From NCBI RefSeq assembly GCF_002797895.1, contig NZ_PGES01000001.1:5642001-5706000 (forward strand): a stretch of 64,000 nucleotides of DNA, in the 5' to 3' direction. Positions 46,147 through 56,482 of the stretch are shown in pieces. Position numbers and translations under genes: made by a program. The stretch's first letter is position 1; each line of letters opens with the position of its first letter. The notes below the pieces were generated by a model. The model was given only the letters and a program-made list of their open reading frames with translations. It was not told the origin of the DNA and made no database searches. Source of the DNA: Janthinobacterium sp. 67 (lineage in GTDB: Bacteria; Pseudomonadota; Gammaproteobacteria; Burkholderiales; Burkholderiaceae_D).

Positions 46147-47316
46147 ATGGGAATGCAAAATAAAACAGGCTTGATACTCACGGGAGGAGGCGCCCGTGCC
46201 GCCTATCAGGTGGGTGTGCTGCAGGCGATTTCGGCGATTCTGTGGGAAGCGGGCTGGGCGCCGGCGCGCAACCCGTTCGACATCATCTGCGGCACCTCGG
46301 CCGGTGCCATCAACGCCACGGCGCTGGCCTGCCGGGCCGATAACTTCGGCGAAGGCGTGCAAAAGCTGCTCGATGTCTGGCAGCACATCGAAGTCGAGCA
46401 AGTGTACCGCGCCGATTCGCTGGGCGTGATCCGTTCGGGCGCGCGCTGGCTGTCCCTGCTGTCGTTCGGCTGGCTGCTGCGCCAGTGGCATGCGTCGCCG
46501 CCCAGTTCCCTGCTCGACAATACCCCGCTGGTCAGCCTGCTGCACCGCATGCTCGACTTGCCGCGCCTGGACGCGGCCCTGGCCGATGGCCTGCTGCATG
46601 CGCTGGCCGTGACGGCGTCGTCGTATTCGGGCAGCCGCCACATGACGTTTTACCAGACGGCCGAGGACATCGCGCCTTGGGTGCGCACGCAGCGCCTGGC
46701 GCTGCCGGATCAGATCGGCGTGGAGCACTTGCTGGCCTCGGCCGCCATCCCCTTCATCTTCCCCGCCGTGCCCCTGTACGTGGGCGGCCAGCGCGAGTAC
46801 TGCGGCGACGGTTCCATGCGCCAGCTGGCGCCGATCTCGCCGGCCATCCACCTGGGCGCGAACAAGGTGCTGGTGGTGGGGGCGGGGCGCATGACGGAGC
46901 CGGCGCCGGCCGCGTCCGAAGCGGCGCGCTACCCGAGCCTGGCGCAGATCGCCGGCCACGCGCTGTCGTCGATCTTCCTCGACGGCCTGGCCGTCGACAT
47001 CGAACGCCTGAACCGCATCAACCTGACCCTGTCGATGCTGCCGCCCGAGTTGCTGGGCAAGACGGCGCTGAAACCGGTGGAATTGCTGGTCATCGCGCCG
47101 TCCGAGCGGCTCGACGCCATCGCCAGCCGGCATATCGGCAGTTTGCCGCGTCCCATCCGCACCATGTTGTCGGGCATCGGCGCGGCCGAAGCGCGCGGTG
47201 CGGCGCTGGCATCGTATTTATTGTTCGAATCGACGTATACTAACGAGCTGATCCGTCTTGGACAGCGCGATACGCAAGCCCGCAAGGACGATGTACTGGC
47301 GTTCTTTGGTTCCTGA
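46147..47316 (+). CDS. patatin-like phospholipase family protein
   Basis: A 389-residue patatin-type serine hydrolase. The oxyanion motif GGGARAAYQVGVLQ lies at residues 12-25. The nucleophile Ser51 sits in ICGTSAGAI (G-x-S-x-G). The dyad Asp221 is in YCGDGSMRQ, a DGS rather than the more common DGA/DGG. There is no signal peptide, so it acts in the cytoplasm or is secreted by another route. An extra C-terminal part (residues about 300-389) contains many charged residues and no recognised domain. Its substrate is presumably a phospholipid or other lipid ester. Confidence 0.9.
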   Translation: MGMQNKTGLILTGGGARAAYQVGVLQAISAILWEAGWAPARNPFDIICGTSAGAINATALACRADNFGEGVQKLLDVWQHIEVEQVYRADSLGVIRSGARWLSLLSFGWLLRQWHASPPSSLLDNTPLVSLLHRMLDLPRLDAALADGLLHALAVTASSYSGSRHMTFYQTAEDIAPWVRTQRLALPDQIGVEHLLASAAIPFIFPAVPLYVGGQREYCGDGSMRQLAPISPAIHLGANKVLVVGAGRMTEPAPAASEAARYPSLAQIAGHALSSIFLDGLAVDIERLNRINLTLSMLPPELLGKTALKPVELLVIAPSERLDAIASRHIGSLPRPIRTMLSGIGAAEARGAALASYLLFESTYTNELIRLGQRDTQARKDDVLAFFGS

Positions 47317-47334
47317 GACGGCCCTTGGAGCGGC

Positions 47335-50300
47335 GTGCGGGTTTTTCGCGTTTTTTTTGACAGGACGATTGTGCGGGTATTTCGACGTGTTTGCGATGTT
47401 GCCTTACTATTAATTCTGCTGGTGGGTGGCTCGGCCGTGGCGGGGCCTGCGCCCACCCTGCGTTTCGACCAGCTCAGCGTCGACCAGGGCCTGGCGCAGG
47501 AATCGGTGCTGGCCATCGCCCAGGACCGGCAAGGCTATATGTGGTTCGGCAGCCAGTCTGGCCTGAGCCGCTACGACGGCTACCGCATGGTCGTCTACAA
47601 GAATATCGAAGGTGACAAGACCAGCCTGGCCGACAACTGGGTGGGCGAACTGCACGTCGATGGCCAGGGCCAGCTGTGGGTGGGCACGGACAATGGCCTG
47701 GACCGTTTCGACGCCGCCAGCCAGACCTTCATCCATTACGGCCCCGCCGAAAAGAGCAAGCGCGGCAACGGCAACCGGCATATCCACGCCATTCTCGACG
47801 ATGGCGCGCGCGGCTTCTGGATCGCCACCTCGGACGGCTTGCAGCATTTCGACCCCGCCACGGGCCACTTCCGCACCTGGCACCATGAAGAAGGCAACCC
47901 GCACAGCCTGGGCGACAATGAAATCAAGGCGCTGGCGCTGGACGCGCAACAGCGTTTGTGGATAGGCACGGTAACGGGCCTGGACATGCTGGCGCCGGGC
48001 AGCGAGCGCTTCGAGCATTTCGCCGTCGATGCGGCGCCCGGTTCGAAGTACAACGTGATCCAGTCGCTGCTGATCGACCGCCAGCAGAACCTGTGGATCG
48101 GCACCATGGCCGGGGCCGAGCGCTGGCGCCTGGGCGCCGCCGGCCAGCCGCCGCAATCGAGAGTGCGCTTCGGCGAGAAACATGGTTTTTCCGCCATCCG
48201 CGTGGCCAGCCTGTACCAGGATGTCGACGCCACCGTCTGGCTGGGCAGCAATGCCGATGGCCTGTTCCGCTGGCTGCCCGAAAGCGGCACCTTCCTGCAA
48301 TACCGCCACCAGACGGGCGACAAGTTCAGCGTCGCCGACAACCAGCTGTCGTCCTTGTACCGCGACCGCGCCGGCACCTTCTGGGTCGGCTCCTGGTACA
48401 ACGGCGTGAGCCGGGTCGACCTGGGCAGCGGCGGCTTTTCGCGCATGGCGCGCGCGCCCGGCGACGTGGGCGCGCTGGCCGACAAGAAAGTGCGCGCCGT
48501 GGCCGACGCGGGCAATGGCAAGCTGTGGCTGGCCACCAAGGGCGGCCTGAAACTGTACGACACGCGCGACGGCAGCTCGCGCCTGTTCGACTTGCGCAGC
48601 GCGCCCGGCATGTCGCGCGACGAGCAAGTCACGACCCTGTACAAGGCGCCGGACGGCGTGCTGTGGGTGGGCGGCTCGACGGGCTTGCACCGCTTCGATC
48701 CGGCCCTGGAACGCTTCTTCACCATGCGCTTTGCCGCCGGCGACCCGAATAGCGACACCATCCGCAATATCGTCAGCGACCGCAGCGGCATGCTGTGGGT
48801 CTCGACGCGGGGCGGCGTGCACCGCTTCGAGCCGGCCAGCAAGCGGTTTATCACCTACCGCCACGATCCGGCCGACCCGAACAGCCTGTCCGACAACATG
48901 GTGCGGCCCGTGCTGGAAGACGGCAAGGGACAGCTGTGGATAGGTTCCTTCCACGGCCTGGACTTGCTGGACCGCGCCAGCGGCCGCTTCCGGCATTTCC
49001 GCCACGACCCGCAAAACCCGCAGAGCCTCAGTCACGACGAGGTGCATTTCCTGCACGAGGACAAGCGCGGCGTGCTGTGGGTGGGCACGGCCAATGGCTT
49101 GAACCGCATGGACGTCGACGCGAAAGGCGAGATCCGCTTCCGGCGTTTCCTGCGCAAGGATGGCATGGCCGACGACGCCGTCGCCAGCATCCTCGGCGAC
49201 GACAACGAGCAGCTGTGGCTGAGCACGAATAGCGGCATCACGCGGCTCGACATGCGCAGCGGCCTGTTTCGCAACTACGACAGCGCCGACGGCACGGTGG
49301 AAGGCTCGTACTTCGATGGCGCGGCCCTGCGCGCATCGGACGGCACCATGTATTTCGGCGGCTTCAACGGCATGACGGCGTTCGTGCCGCAGGATATCCA
49401 CGACAACCGCGTGCCGCCGCTGGTGGCCGTCACGGAGCTGCAGATCTTCAACAAGCCGGTGGGCATCGGCCGCGGCGAGTTCGCGCACGTGCTCAAGACG
49501 GCCATCGACCACACGCGCAAGCTGGTGCTGACCAGCCGCGAAAGCGTCTTTTCGCTGGAATTCGCGGCCCTGCATTTCGCCGCGCCCCAGCGCAATATGT
49601 TCGCCTACCGGCTCGAAGGCTTCGACCAGGACTGGGTCATGACGGATGCGGGGCGGCGCTTTGCCACCTACACCAACCTCGATGCGGGCAACTATGTGTT
49701 TCGCGTCAAGGCGGCCAACAAGGACGGCGTGTGGAACGAGAGCGGCGCCACCCTGGCCATCACGATCTTGCCGCCGTTCTGGAAAACCTGGTGGTTCCGC
49801 ACCCTGATGGCGGCGTTGCTGCTGGGCGCCGTGTATGGCGCCTACCGCCAGCGCGTGCGCGCGTTGCGGCGCCAGCAGAACGAATTGGAAAAACTGGTCG
49901 GCGAACGCACGGCGGAGCTGCAGAGCAAGGAAATCGAAGTGCTGGCCCAGTCGGAAAAGCTGGCGCAAGTAAACAGCAGCCTGACGAAAAACGAGGAAAG
50001 CCTGCGCCAGGCCAAACGCAAGGCCGAGGATGCGACGCGCCAGAAGTCGGAATTTTTGGCCAATATGAGCCACGAGATGCGCACGCCGCTCGCTGGCGTG
50101 ATCGGCATGCTGGGCTTTGCCCTGCGCGACGAGCAGCTGCACGACGCCACGCGCGAGCAGATCCTGCGCGGCCAGGCCAATGCCCAGTCGCTGCTGGTGA
50201 TCATCAATGACTTGCTCGACTTTTCCAAGATCGAAGCGGGCAAGCTGAGTATTGAAAACATCGATTTCGCGCTCGGCGCGGCCATCGAGACGGTCGTGGC

Positions 50301-51600
50301 CCTGTTCGAGGAACAGGCGGCCGCGCGCAGCATCGGCTTTTCCATCGATTTCGCGCCCGACCTGCCCCCATTCGTGGTGGGCGACCCGACCCGCTTGCGC
50401 CAGGTGCTGGTCAACCTCGTCGGCAATGCCTTCAAGTTCACCCAGCGCGGCGGCGTGAGCGTTTGCGTCGAGCGGGCCGGCGTGGCCAGCGGCAGGGGCG
50501 GGCGCAAGGTCAACCTGATCCGCTTCAGTGTCAGTGACAGCGGCATCGGCATCGATGCGGAAGCGATGGCGCGCCTGTTCCAGAAATTCGAACAGGCCGA
50601 CGCCAGCACCACGCGGCGCTACGGCGGCACGGGGCTGGGCCTGGCCATCTGCCGCCAGCTGGTCGAACTGATGGATGGCGAGATCGAAGTGACCAGCACG
50701 CCGGGGCAGGGCAGCACGTTTGCTTTCACCTTGCCGCTGGCCGACGGCGTGGCGCCGCCGCTGGTGCCGCAGGTGGCGCTGGCGCCGCACAGCCACCAGC
50801 TGCGCGTGCTGTGCGCGGAAGACTTCCCCACCAACCAGATCATCATCCGCGTCATGCTCGAAGAGCTGGGGCATCGGGTCGACGTGGTCGCCAATGGCAT
50901 GCTGGCCGTGGCCGCCTGCGTGCATACGCGCTATGACCTGATCCTGATGGACGGGCGCATGCCGGAGATGGATGGCGCCACGGCGACGCGATTGATCCGC
51001 GTGGGCGGCTGGCCGGACCAGCCCGTGCGCGACAAGGAATTGATGATCGTCGCCCTGACGGCGAACGCCAGCGAAGAGGACCGCAGCCGCTACCTGGGCG
51101 TCGGCATGGACGATTTCCTCAGCAAGCCGGTGGACGAGACGGCGCTGCATGGCTTGCTGGCGCGCGCCATCGAGCGCCAGCTGCAGCGCGGTTTCCTGTT
51201 GCCGCGCATGCCGCCGAACGAGCCACGCGGCGCTCCTCGCGGGCAGGCTGAACTCGACGCCCTGTTCGGCCTTGCGCCGGCAGGTCCCGCCTTCACGCCG
51301 TCCCAATCCATCCGCAGCGGCGAGCTGCAGCGGCGCATCCGCGTCGCCTTCGTCTCCGACCTGGAAGGGCGTTTGCGCGAACTCGACGACGCCCTGGCGG
51401 CGCAGGACCGCGATAACGCCGGGCGCCTGCTGCACGGCTTGAAGGGCAGCGCCGCCTATCTCGATGAAACGCAGCTGCACATGCTGTGCACGGAAATGGA
51501 AGAGGCGGCGGATGGCGGGCGCTGGACGCAGGTGGCCCTGCATTTGCCGCAATTGCGCGCACTGTTGGCGCAAATAGCCGTTTCGGGCCAGGAAATGTAA
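47335..51600 (+). CDS. hybrid sensor histidine kinase with propeller, REC and Hpt domains
   Basis: A 1,421-residue one-protein phosphorelay. After a signal/anchor comes a periplasmic region of about 14 propeller repeats (DRQGYMWFGSQSGLSRYDG, GQGQLWVGTDNGLDRFD and similar), then a Y_Y_Y domain (FAYRLEGFDQDWVM), a transmembrane helix near residues 815-832, and a coiled coil. The cytoplasmic part holds HisKA with His913 (SHEMRTPLAGVIGM), HATPase, a receiver with Asp1206 (LILMDGRMPEMDG), and Hpt with His1367 (LLHGLKGSAAYL). Start GTG at 47335, with a GTG at 47371 as alternative. A response regulator follows at 51686. The signal is unknown; many relatives sense sugars. Confidence 0.93.
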   Translation: MRVFRVFFDRTIVRVFRRVCDVALLLILLVGGSAVAGPAPTLRFDQLSVDQGLAQESVLAIAQDRQGYMWFGSQSGLSRYDGYRMVVYKNIEGDKTSLADNWVGELHVDGQGQLWVGTDNGLDRFDAASQTFIHYGPAEKSKRGNGNRHIHAILDDGARGFWIATSDGLQHFDPATGHFRTWHHEEGNPHSLGDNEIKALALDAQQRLWIGTVTGLDMLAPGSERFEHFAVDAAPGSKYNVIQSLLIDRQQNLWIGTMAGAERWRLGAAGQPPQSRVRFGEKHGFSAIRVASLYQDVDATVWLGSNADGLFRWLPESGTFLQYRHQTGDKFSVADNQLSSLYRDRAGTFWVGSWYNGVSRVDLGSGGFSRMARAPGDVGALADKKVRAVADAGNGKLWLATKGGLKLYDTRDGSSRLFDLRSAPGMSRDEQVTTLYKAPDGVLWVGGSTGLHRFDPALERFFTMRFAAGDPNSDTIRNIVSDRSGMLWVSTRGGVHRFEPASKRFITYRHDPADPNSLSDNMVRPVLEDGKGQLWIGSFHGLDLLDRASGRFRHFRHDPQNPQSLSHDEVHFLHEDKRGVLWVGTANGLNRMDVDAKGEIRFRRFLRKDGMADDAVASILGDDNEQLWLSTNSGITRLDMRSGLFRNYDSADGTVEGSYFDGAALRASDGTMYFGGFNGMTAFVPQDIHDNRVPPLVAVTELQIFNKPVGIGRGEFAHVLKTAIDHTRKLVLTSRESVFSLEFAALHFAAPQRNMFAYRLEGFDQDWVMTDAGRRFATYTNLDAGNYVFRVKAANKDGVWNESGATLAITILPPFWKTWWFRTLMAALLLGAVYGAYRQRVRALRRQQNELEKLVGERTAELQSKEIEVLAQSEKLAQVNSSLTKNEESLRQAKRKAEDATRQKSEFLANMSHEMRTPLAGVIGMLGFALRDEQLHDATREQILRGQANAQSLLVIINDLLDFSKIEAGKLSIENIDFALGAAIETVVALFEEQAAARSIGFSIDFAPDLPPFVVGDPTRLRQVLVNLVGNAFKFTQRGGVSVCVERAGVASGRGGRKVNLIRFSVSDSGIGIDAEAMARLFQKFEQADASTTRRYGGTGLGLAICRQLVELMDGEIEVTSTPGQGSTFAFTLPLADGVAPPLVPQVALAPHSHQLRVLCAEDFPTNQIIIRVMLEELGHRVDVVANGMLAVAACVHTRYDLILMDGRMPEMDGATATRLIRVGGWPDQPVRDKELMIVALTANASEEDRSRYLGVGMDDFLSKPVDETALHGLLARAIERQLQRGFLLPRMPPNEPRGAPRGQAELDALFGLAPAGPAFTPSQSIRSGELQRRIRVAFVSDLEGRLRELDDALAAQDRDNAGRLLHGLKGSAAYLDETQLHMLCTEMEEAADGGRWTQVALHLPQLRALLAQIAVSGQEM

Positions 51601-51685
51601 AATAAGCAATTCCGGCTGTGTGGCGCGCCGCGAAACTGGGTAGAATACGGCCAGGGCCCTGACGCCGCCGGCAATGGAGAAAGCA

Positions 51686-52396
51686 ATGAAAGTACTGGTG
51701 GTTGACGATGATGTCGTGTCGCGCATGGTGCTGATGCACCTGATCGACAGCTGCGGCGTGCACGATATCGTGGAAGCCGAGGATGGCGCGGCCGCGTGGG
51801 AACAGCTCGAAGGCGGCTTGCGTCCCTCGCTGTGCTTTTGCGACTTGCGCATGCCGCGCCTGTCCGGCATGGAGCTGCTGCAGAAGATCCGCTCTGACAG
51901 CGCGCTCGACGCCATGCCGCTCGTACTCGTCTCGTCGGCCAATGACCAGGACACGGTGCGCGACGCCGTGCAGGCCGGCGCCGCCGGCTACATCATGAAA
52001 CCCTTCCAGCCGGAACAGGTGCGCCAGCATATCGACGCCTGCTTTGACGTTTCCGCCTTGCCGGCCGAGGTGCCGCGCGACACCTTGCAGCGGCTGGGCA
52101 TCGACAGCGAACGCCTGCTGGCGTATCTGACGGGTTTCCAGGGACAGATCGGCGCCGCCAGCGACCAGGTCGACGACTTGCTGGCGCGCGGCGAACCGGC
52201 CCAGGCACGCCAGCAGCTGGAACGGCTGCACCTCGGCTGCCGCACCCTGGGCTTGCACGGCGCGGAAGCGGGCATGAGCGCGCTGCTGCAGTCGGCGGTG
52301 CTCGACGGCGAGCAGATGCAAACGGCCCTGGCGGCGCTGGCGCGCAGCGTGGCACAGCAGGCGCGCTTGCTGCAGCAACAGGACAGAGACGACTGA
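51686..52396 (+). CDS. response regulator, REC plus Hpt-like C-terminal domain
   Basis: A 236-residue regulator. Start at ATG 51686 with GGAGA upstream; an ATG at 51674 also lies in frame. Residues about 1-125 form a receiver: acidic pocket VLVVDDD, phosphoacceptor Asp in LCFCDLRMPRLSGMELL, Thr/Ser switch in LVLVSSANDQDT, and Lys in GYIMKPFQPEQV. The C-terminal half is helical and carries ERLHLGCRTLGLHGAEAGM, which resembles an Hpt domain around a His. There is no DNA-binding domain. It probably accepts phosphate from the hybrid kinase 85 bases upstream and passes it on. Confidence 0.88.
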   Translation: MKVLVVDDDVVSRMVLMHLIDSCGVHDIVEAEDGAAAWEQLEGGLRPSLCFCDLRMPRLSGMELLQKIRSDSALDAMPLVLVSSANDQDTVRDAVQAGAAGYIMKPFQPEQVRQHIDACFDVSALPAEVPRDTLQRLGIDSERLLAYLTGFQGQIGAASDQVDDLLARGEPAQARQQLERLHLGCRTLGLHGAEAGMSALLQSAVLDGEQMQTALAALARSVAQQARLLQQQDRDD

Positions 52397-52423
52397 ATCT
52401 GCTGTTTTTCGCTTGCCGGAAAA

Positions 52424-52443
52424 ATACTTTAGGTTTAAAGTAT
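52424..52443. promoter_or_regulatory. palindromic operator candidate for the MarR-regulated anthranilate operon
   Basis: ATACTTTA-GGTT-TAAAGTAT, an inverted repeat with perfect 8-base arms, 40 bases before the ligase start. Its size and AT-rich arms are typical of MarR-type sites, and the operon encodes a MarR regulator at 57288-57809. Confidence 0.65.
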
Positions 52444-52483
52444 CTGCTTCCGGGCCTTGTGCACGCGCCCGCTACCCGCCAGG

Positions 52484-54109
52484 ATGAGCATGAGCAGCGA
52501 CCCTTCGCCTACCACCGCATCTCCCCAGGACGACTTTGCGCGCACGCATTTGCCGCCGCGCGCACTCTGGCCGCAGCTGTGCCTTGATCAGCCCGAGCTG
52601 CAATATCCTGCGCGCCTCAATTGCGTCGCCGCGCTGCTCGATGCGGCCGTGGCCAATGGCGGCGGCGGGCGCACCGCCATCCTGGCCGACGGCCAGCGCT
52701 GGAGCTACGCCGACCTGGCGCGGCAAGTCGACCGCATCGCCCACGTGCTGCGCAGCGACCTGCGCCTGATCCCCGGCAACCGCGTGCTGCTGCGCGGCGC
52801 GAATACCCCGATGATGGCGGCCTGCCTGCTCGCCGTGCTGAAAGCCGGCTGCATCGCCGTGCCCACCATGCCGCTGCTGCGCGCGCGCGAACTGTCCACC
52901 ATCCTCGCCAAGGCGCAAGTGAACGCCGTGTTGTGCGCGCAGGGCTTGCGCGCGGAGCTCGACGCGGTGCCATCCCTGCCGGCCATGCTGTGCTTTGGCG
53001 CCGATGACGGGGAGCTGGAACGGCGCATGGCGGCCCACGCTGCGCCGTTTGCCGCGCACGACACGGCGGCCGACGATGTCTGCCTGATCAGCTTTACCTC
53101 GGGCACGACGGGCGTGCCCAAAGGCACCATGCACATGCACCGCGATATGCTGGCCATCTGCGACTGCTTTCCCCGCTCCATGCTGCAGGTGCGCGCCGAC
53201 GATATCTTCATCGGCACGCCCCCGCTGGCGTTTACCTTCGGCCTGGGCGGCCTGCTGCTGTTCCCCCTGCGCTTTGGCGCGGCCACCGTGCTGCTGGAAA
53301 AGCTCACGCCCGACGGCCTGCTGCGCGCCATCGGTGCCTATCAAGCCACGATCTGCTTCACGGCGCCCACCTTTTATCGCCAGATGGCACCCCTGGCAGC
53401 CAGCCACGACTTGCGCAGCCTGCGCTTGTCCGTGTCGGCCGGCGAAGCGCTGCCGCTGGCCACGCGCGACGCGTGGCAGGCGGCCACCGGGCTGGCCATG
53501 ACGGACGGCATCGGCGCGACCGAGATGCTGCACATCTTCATTTCCGCCACGGGCGAGGGCATCCGCCGCGGCGCCATCGGCAAGGCCATACCCGGCTACC
53601 AGGCGTGCATCGTCGACGATGCGGGCGTGCCGCAGCCGCCCGGCGTGACGGGCCGCCTGGCCGTGAAAGGCCCCACCGGTTGCCGCTACCTGTCCGACCC
53701 GCGCCAGCGCGAGTACGTGCAGAATGGCTGGAACCTGACGGGCGACACCTTCGAGATGGATGCGGACGGCTATTTCTATTACCGTTCGCGCAGCGACGAC
53801 ATGATCGTCTCGGCCGGCTACAACATCGCCGGCCCGGAAGTGGAAGAGGCGCTGCTGCGCCACCCGGCCGTGGCCGAATGCGGCGTGGTCGGGCGCGCCG
53901 ATGCCGAGCGTGGCCAGATCGTCGAGGCGCACGTGGTGCTGAAAGACGGCCGCCAGGCCAGCGATGCGCTGGCGGCCGAATTGCAGGACTTCGTGCGCCA
54001 GCAGATCGCCCCGTATAAATATCCGCGCGCCATCCGCTTCCTGCCTTCGCTGCCGCGCACGGAAACGGGCAAGCTGCAGCGCTTCAAACTTCGCACGGAC
54101 ACTCCATGA
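52484..54109 (+). CDS. abmG: 2-aminobenzoate-CoA ligase (benzoate-CoA ligase family)
   Basis: A 541-residue adenylate-forming CoA ligase; start at ATG 52484 or 52490, after CCAGG. The AMP-binding P-loop is [20 protein letters not shown]; further motifs are [49 protein letters not shown] and the C-terminal lysine in [13 protein letters not shown]. It resembles aromatic-acid CoA ligases of the benzoate/2-aminobenzoate group. It activates the substrate so that the monooxygenase-reductase encoded next can act on the CoA thioester. The ATGA overlap with that gene shows coupling. Assignment to anthranilate rather than salicylate or benzoate rests on operon content. The symbol follows the Azoarcus evansii nomenclature and is tentative. 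Confidence 0.85.
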   Translation: MSMSSDPSPTTASPQDDFARTHLPPRALWPQLCLDQPELQYPARLNCVAALLDAAVANGGGGRTAILADGQRWSYADLARQVDRIAHVLRSDLRLIPGNRVLLRGANTPMMAACLLAVLKAGCIAVPTMPLLRARELSTILAKAQVNAVLCAQGLRAELDAVPSLPAMLCFGADDGELERRMAAHAAPFAAHDTAADDVCLISFTSGTTGVPKGTMHMHRDMLAICDCFPRSMLQVRADDIFIGTPPLAFTFGLGGLLLFPLRFGAATVLLEKLTPDGLLRAIGAYQATICFTAPTFYRQMAPLAASHDLRSLRLSVSAGEALPLATRDAWQAATGLAMTDGIGATEMLHIFISATGEGIRRGAIGKAIPGYQACIVDDAGVPQPPGVTGRLAVKGPTGCRYLSDPRQREYVQNGWNLTGDTFEMDADGYFYYRSRSDDMIVSAGYNIAGPEVEEALLRHPAVAECGVVGRADAERGQIVEAHVVLKDGRQASDALAAELQDFVRQQIAPYKYPRAIRFLPSLPRTETGKLQRFKLRTDTP

Positions 54110-56481
54110 ATATTGTCTGCATCGGCGGCGGTCCCGCCGGCCTGTATTTCAGCCTGCTCATGAAAAAGCAGAATCCGGATCACCGCATCACCGTCATCGA
54201 GCGCAACCGCCCGTACGACACGTTTGGCTGGGGCGTCGTGTTTTCCGACCAGACCCTGGGCAACCTGGCCAACGCGGACGAGCCGACTGCGCGCGCCATC
54301 CTGCAGGCGTTCAATCACTGGGACGATATCGAGATCCACTTCAAGGGCGAGACCGTGCGCTCGGGCGGCCATGGCTTTTGCGGCATCGGCCGCAAGCGCC
54401 TGCTCAATATCCTGCAGGCGCGCTGCGAGGAACTTGGCGTGCAGCTGGTGTTCGAGACGGAAGTGCGGGACGACCAGGCCATCGCGAAGCAGTACGGCGC
54501 CGACCTGGTGATCGCCAGCGACGGCTTGAACAGTCGTATCCGCACGCGCTATGCGGCCAGCTACCAGCCCGAAGTCGACCAGCGCCATTGCCGCTTCGTC
54601 TGGCTGGGCACGCGCAAGAAATTCGAGGCCTTCACGTTTGCCTTCCGCCAGACGCCGCACGGCTGGTTCCAGGCGCATATCTATCAATACGATGGCGACA
54701 CTTCCACCTTCATCGTCGAGACGCCCGAACACGTGTGGCGCGCGGCGGGGCTGGACAGCATGAGCCAGGAAGAGGGCATCGCCTTTTGCGAAGCCCTGTT
54801 CGCCGAGGAACTCGACGGCCATGGTTTGCTGAGCAATTCGCCGCACTTGCGCGGCTCGGCGCAGTGGATCACCTTCCCCCGCATCGTCTGCCGGCAATGG
54901 GTGCATCACCAGGACGGCGTGCCCGTCGTGCTGATGGGCGATGCGGCCCACACGGCCCATTACTCGATCGGCTCGGGCACCAAGCTGGCGCTGGAAGACG
55001 CCATCGAGCTGGCGCGCTGCTTCGGCCAGCATGCAGATAGCGATGCTGCGCTGGCCGCCTACCAGCAGCTGCGCGCCATCGAGGTGCTGAAAATCCAGAG
55101 CGCGGCGCGCAATTCCATGGAGTGGTTTGAAAACGTCGAGCGCTACAGCGCCATGGAAGCGCCGCAGTTCGCCTATTCCATGCTCACGCGCAGCCAGCGC
55201 ATTTCGCATGAAAACCTGCGCCTGCGCGACCCTGCGTATGTGGCCGACTATGAACAGTGGCTGGCGCGGCGCGCGGGCGAGCAGGCTGGCGTGGTGTTGC
55301 CGCAAGAGCCATTGCCGCCCATGCTCACGCCGTTCCGGCTGCGCGGCGTGCTGCTGAAAAACCGCATCGCCGTCTCGCCCATGGCGCAGTACAGCGCCGT
55401 CGATGGCGTGGCGGGCGACTACCATCTGATGCACCTGGGCGCGCGCGCCATGGGCGGCGCGGGCCTCGTGTTTGCCGAGATGACGTGCGTGTCGGCGGAC
55501 GCGCGCATCACGCCCGCCTGTCCCGGCATGTACAGCGAAGCACACACGCAGGCCTGGCGGCGCATCGTCGATTTCGTGCATGCGAACAGCGATGCGAAGA
55601 TCGCCCTGCAGCTGGGACACGCGGGCGCGAAAGGCTCGACACGACCCATGTGGGACGGCATCGACCAGCCGCTCAGCGAGGGCAACTGGCCCTTGATCTC
55701 GGCCTCGGAACAGCAGTACCTGGCCGGCGTGTCGCAAACGGCGCGCGCGGCCACGGAAAGCGACCTGGCGCGCATCGAGCAGGACTTCGTGCGCGCCACC
55801 CTGGCCGCGGCCGTCGCCGGTTTCGACTGGCTGGAACTGCATTGCGCGCATGGCTATCTGCTGTCGAGTTTTATCTCGCCGCTGACCAACCGCCGCACGG
55901 ACGAATATGGCGGCAGCCTGGAAAACCGCTGCCGCTATCCGCTGCGCGTGTTCCGCGCCATGCGCGCCGCCTGGCCGCAGGACAAGCCGATGAGCGTGCG
56001 CATCTCGGCCCACGACTGGGTCGAAGGCGGCATCACGCCCGACGATGCAGTCGTCATCGCGCGCCTGTTCAAGCAGGCCGGCGCCGACCTGATCGACTGT
56101 TCCTCGGGCCAGGTGAGTAAACTCGAGCAGCCCGTGTACGGACGCATGTTCCAGGCGCCGTTCGCCGACCGCGTGCGCAACGAGGCGGGCATCGCCAGCA
56201 TGGCAGTCGGCTCCATCTTCGAAGCGGACCACGCCAACAGCATCATCGCCGCCGGGCGCGCCGACCTGTGCGCCGTGGGCCGCCCGCACCTGGCCAACCC
56301 GGCCTGGACGCTGACGGAAATGGCGCGCATCGGCTACAGCGGCGCCGGTGCGGCGTGGCCGAAACAGTACCGGCCGGGCCAGCAGCAGCTGGAGCGCAAT
56401 CTGCAGCGCGAGCGCCAGCTGGCCGCCGCCAATACGGGCCTCACCCCGCAACAGGTGGCCGCGCGGCTGCTGGAAGGATGA
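54106..56481 (+). CDS. abmA: 2-aminobenzoyl-CoA monooxygenase/reductase (FAD monooxygenase-OYE fusion)
   Basis: A 791-residue fusion of two flavoproteins. Residues 1 to about 380 are a FAD aromatic hydroxylase ([57 protein letters not shown]). Residues about 400-770 are an old-yellow-enzyme type FMN reductase ([62 protein letters not shown]). This architecture matches the 2-aminobenzoyl-CoA monooxygenase/reductase of Azoarcus evansii, which hydroxylates and then reduces the ring; close relatives are annotated as bifunctional salicylyl-CoA 5-hydroxylase/oxidoreductase. The ligase upstream and beta-oxidation-type genes downstream support the anthranilate pathway. Confidence 0.88.
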   Translation: MNIVCIGGGPAGLYFSLLMKKQNPDHRITVIERNRPYDTFGWGVVFSDQTLGNLANADEPTARAILQAFNHWDDIEIHFKGETVRSGGHGFCGIGRKRLLNILQARCEELGVQLVFETEVRDDQAIAKQYGADLVIASDGLNSRIRTRYAASYQPEVDQRHCRFVWLGTRKKFEAFTFAFRQTPHGWFQAHIYQYDGDTSTFIVETPEHVWRAAGLDSMSQEEGIAFCEALFAEELDGHGLLSNSPHLRGSAQWITFPRIVCRQWVHHQDGVPVVLMGDAAHTAHYSIGSGTKLALEDAIELARCFGQHADSDAALAAYQQLRAIEVLKIQSAARNSMEWFENVERYSAMEAPQFAYSMLTRSQRISHENLRLRDPAYVADYEQWLARRAGEQAGVVLPQEPLPPMLTPFRLRGVLLKNRIAVSPMAQYSAVDGVAGDYHLMHLGARAMGGAGLVFAEMTCVSADARITPACPGMYSEAHTQAWRRIVDFVHANSDAKIALQLGHAGAKGSTRPMWDGIDQPLSEGNWPLISASEQQYLAGVSQTARAATESDLARIEQDFVRATLAAAVAGFDWLELHCAHGYLLSSFISPLTNRRTDEYGGSLENRCRYPLRVFRAMRAAWPQDKPMSVRISAHDWVEGGITPDDAVVIARLFKQAGADLIDCSSGQVSKLEQPVYGRMFQAPFADRVRNEAGIASMAVGSIFEADHANSIIAAGRADLCAVGRPHLANPAWTLTEMARIGYSGAGAAWPKQYRPGQQQLERNLQRERQLAAANTGLTPQQVAARLLEG

Positions 56482-56482
56482 C

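Noticed and set aside
47410..51954. A 1,514-codon open frame on the minus strand opposite the hybrid kinase
   Set aside because: It is an artefact of high GC. It is rich in Arg, His and Ala, has no domain, and lies opposite a gene with full domain support.
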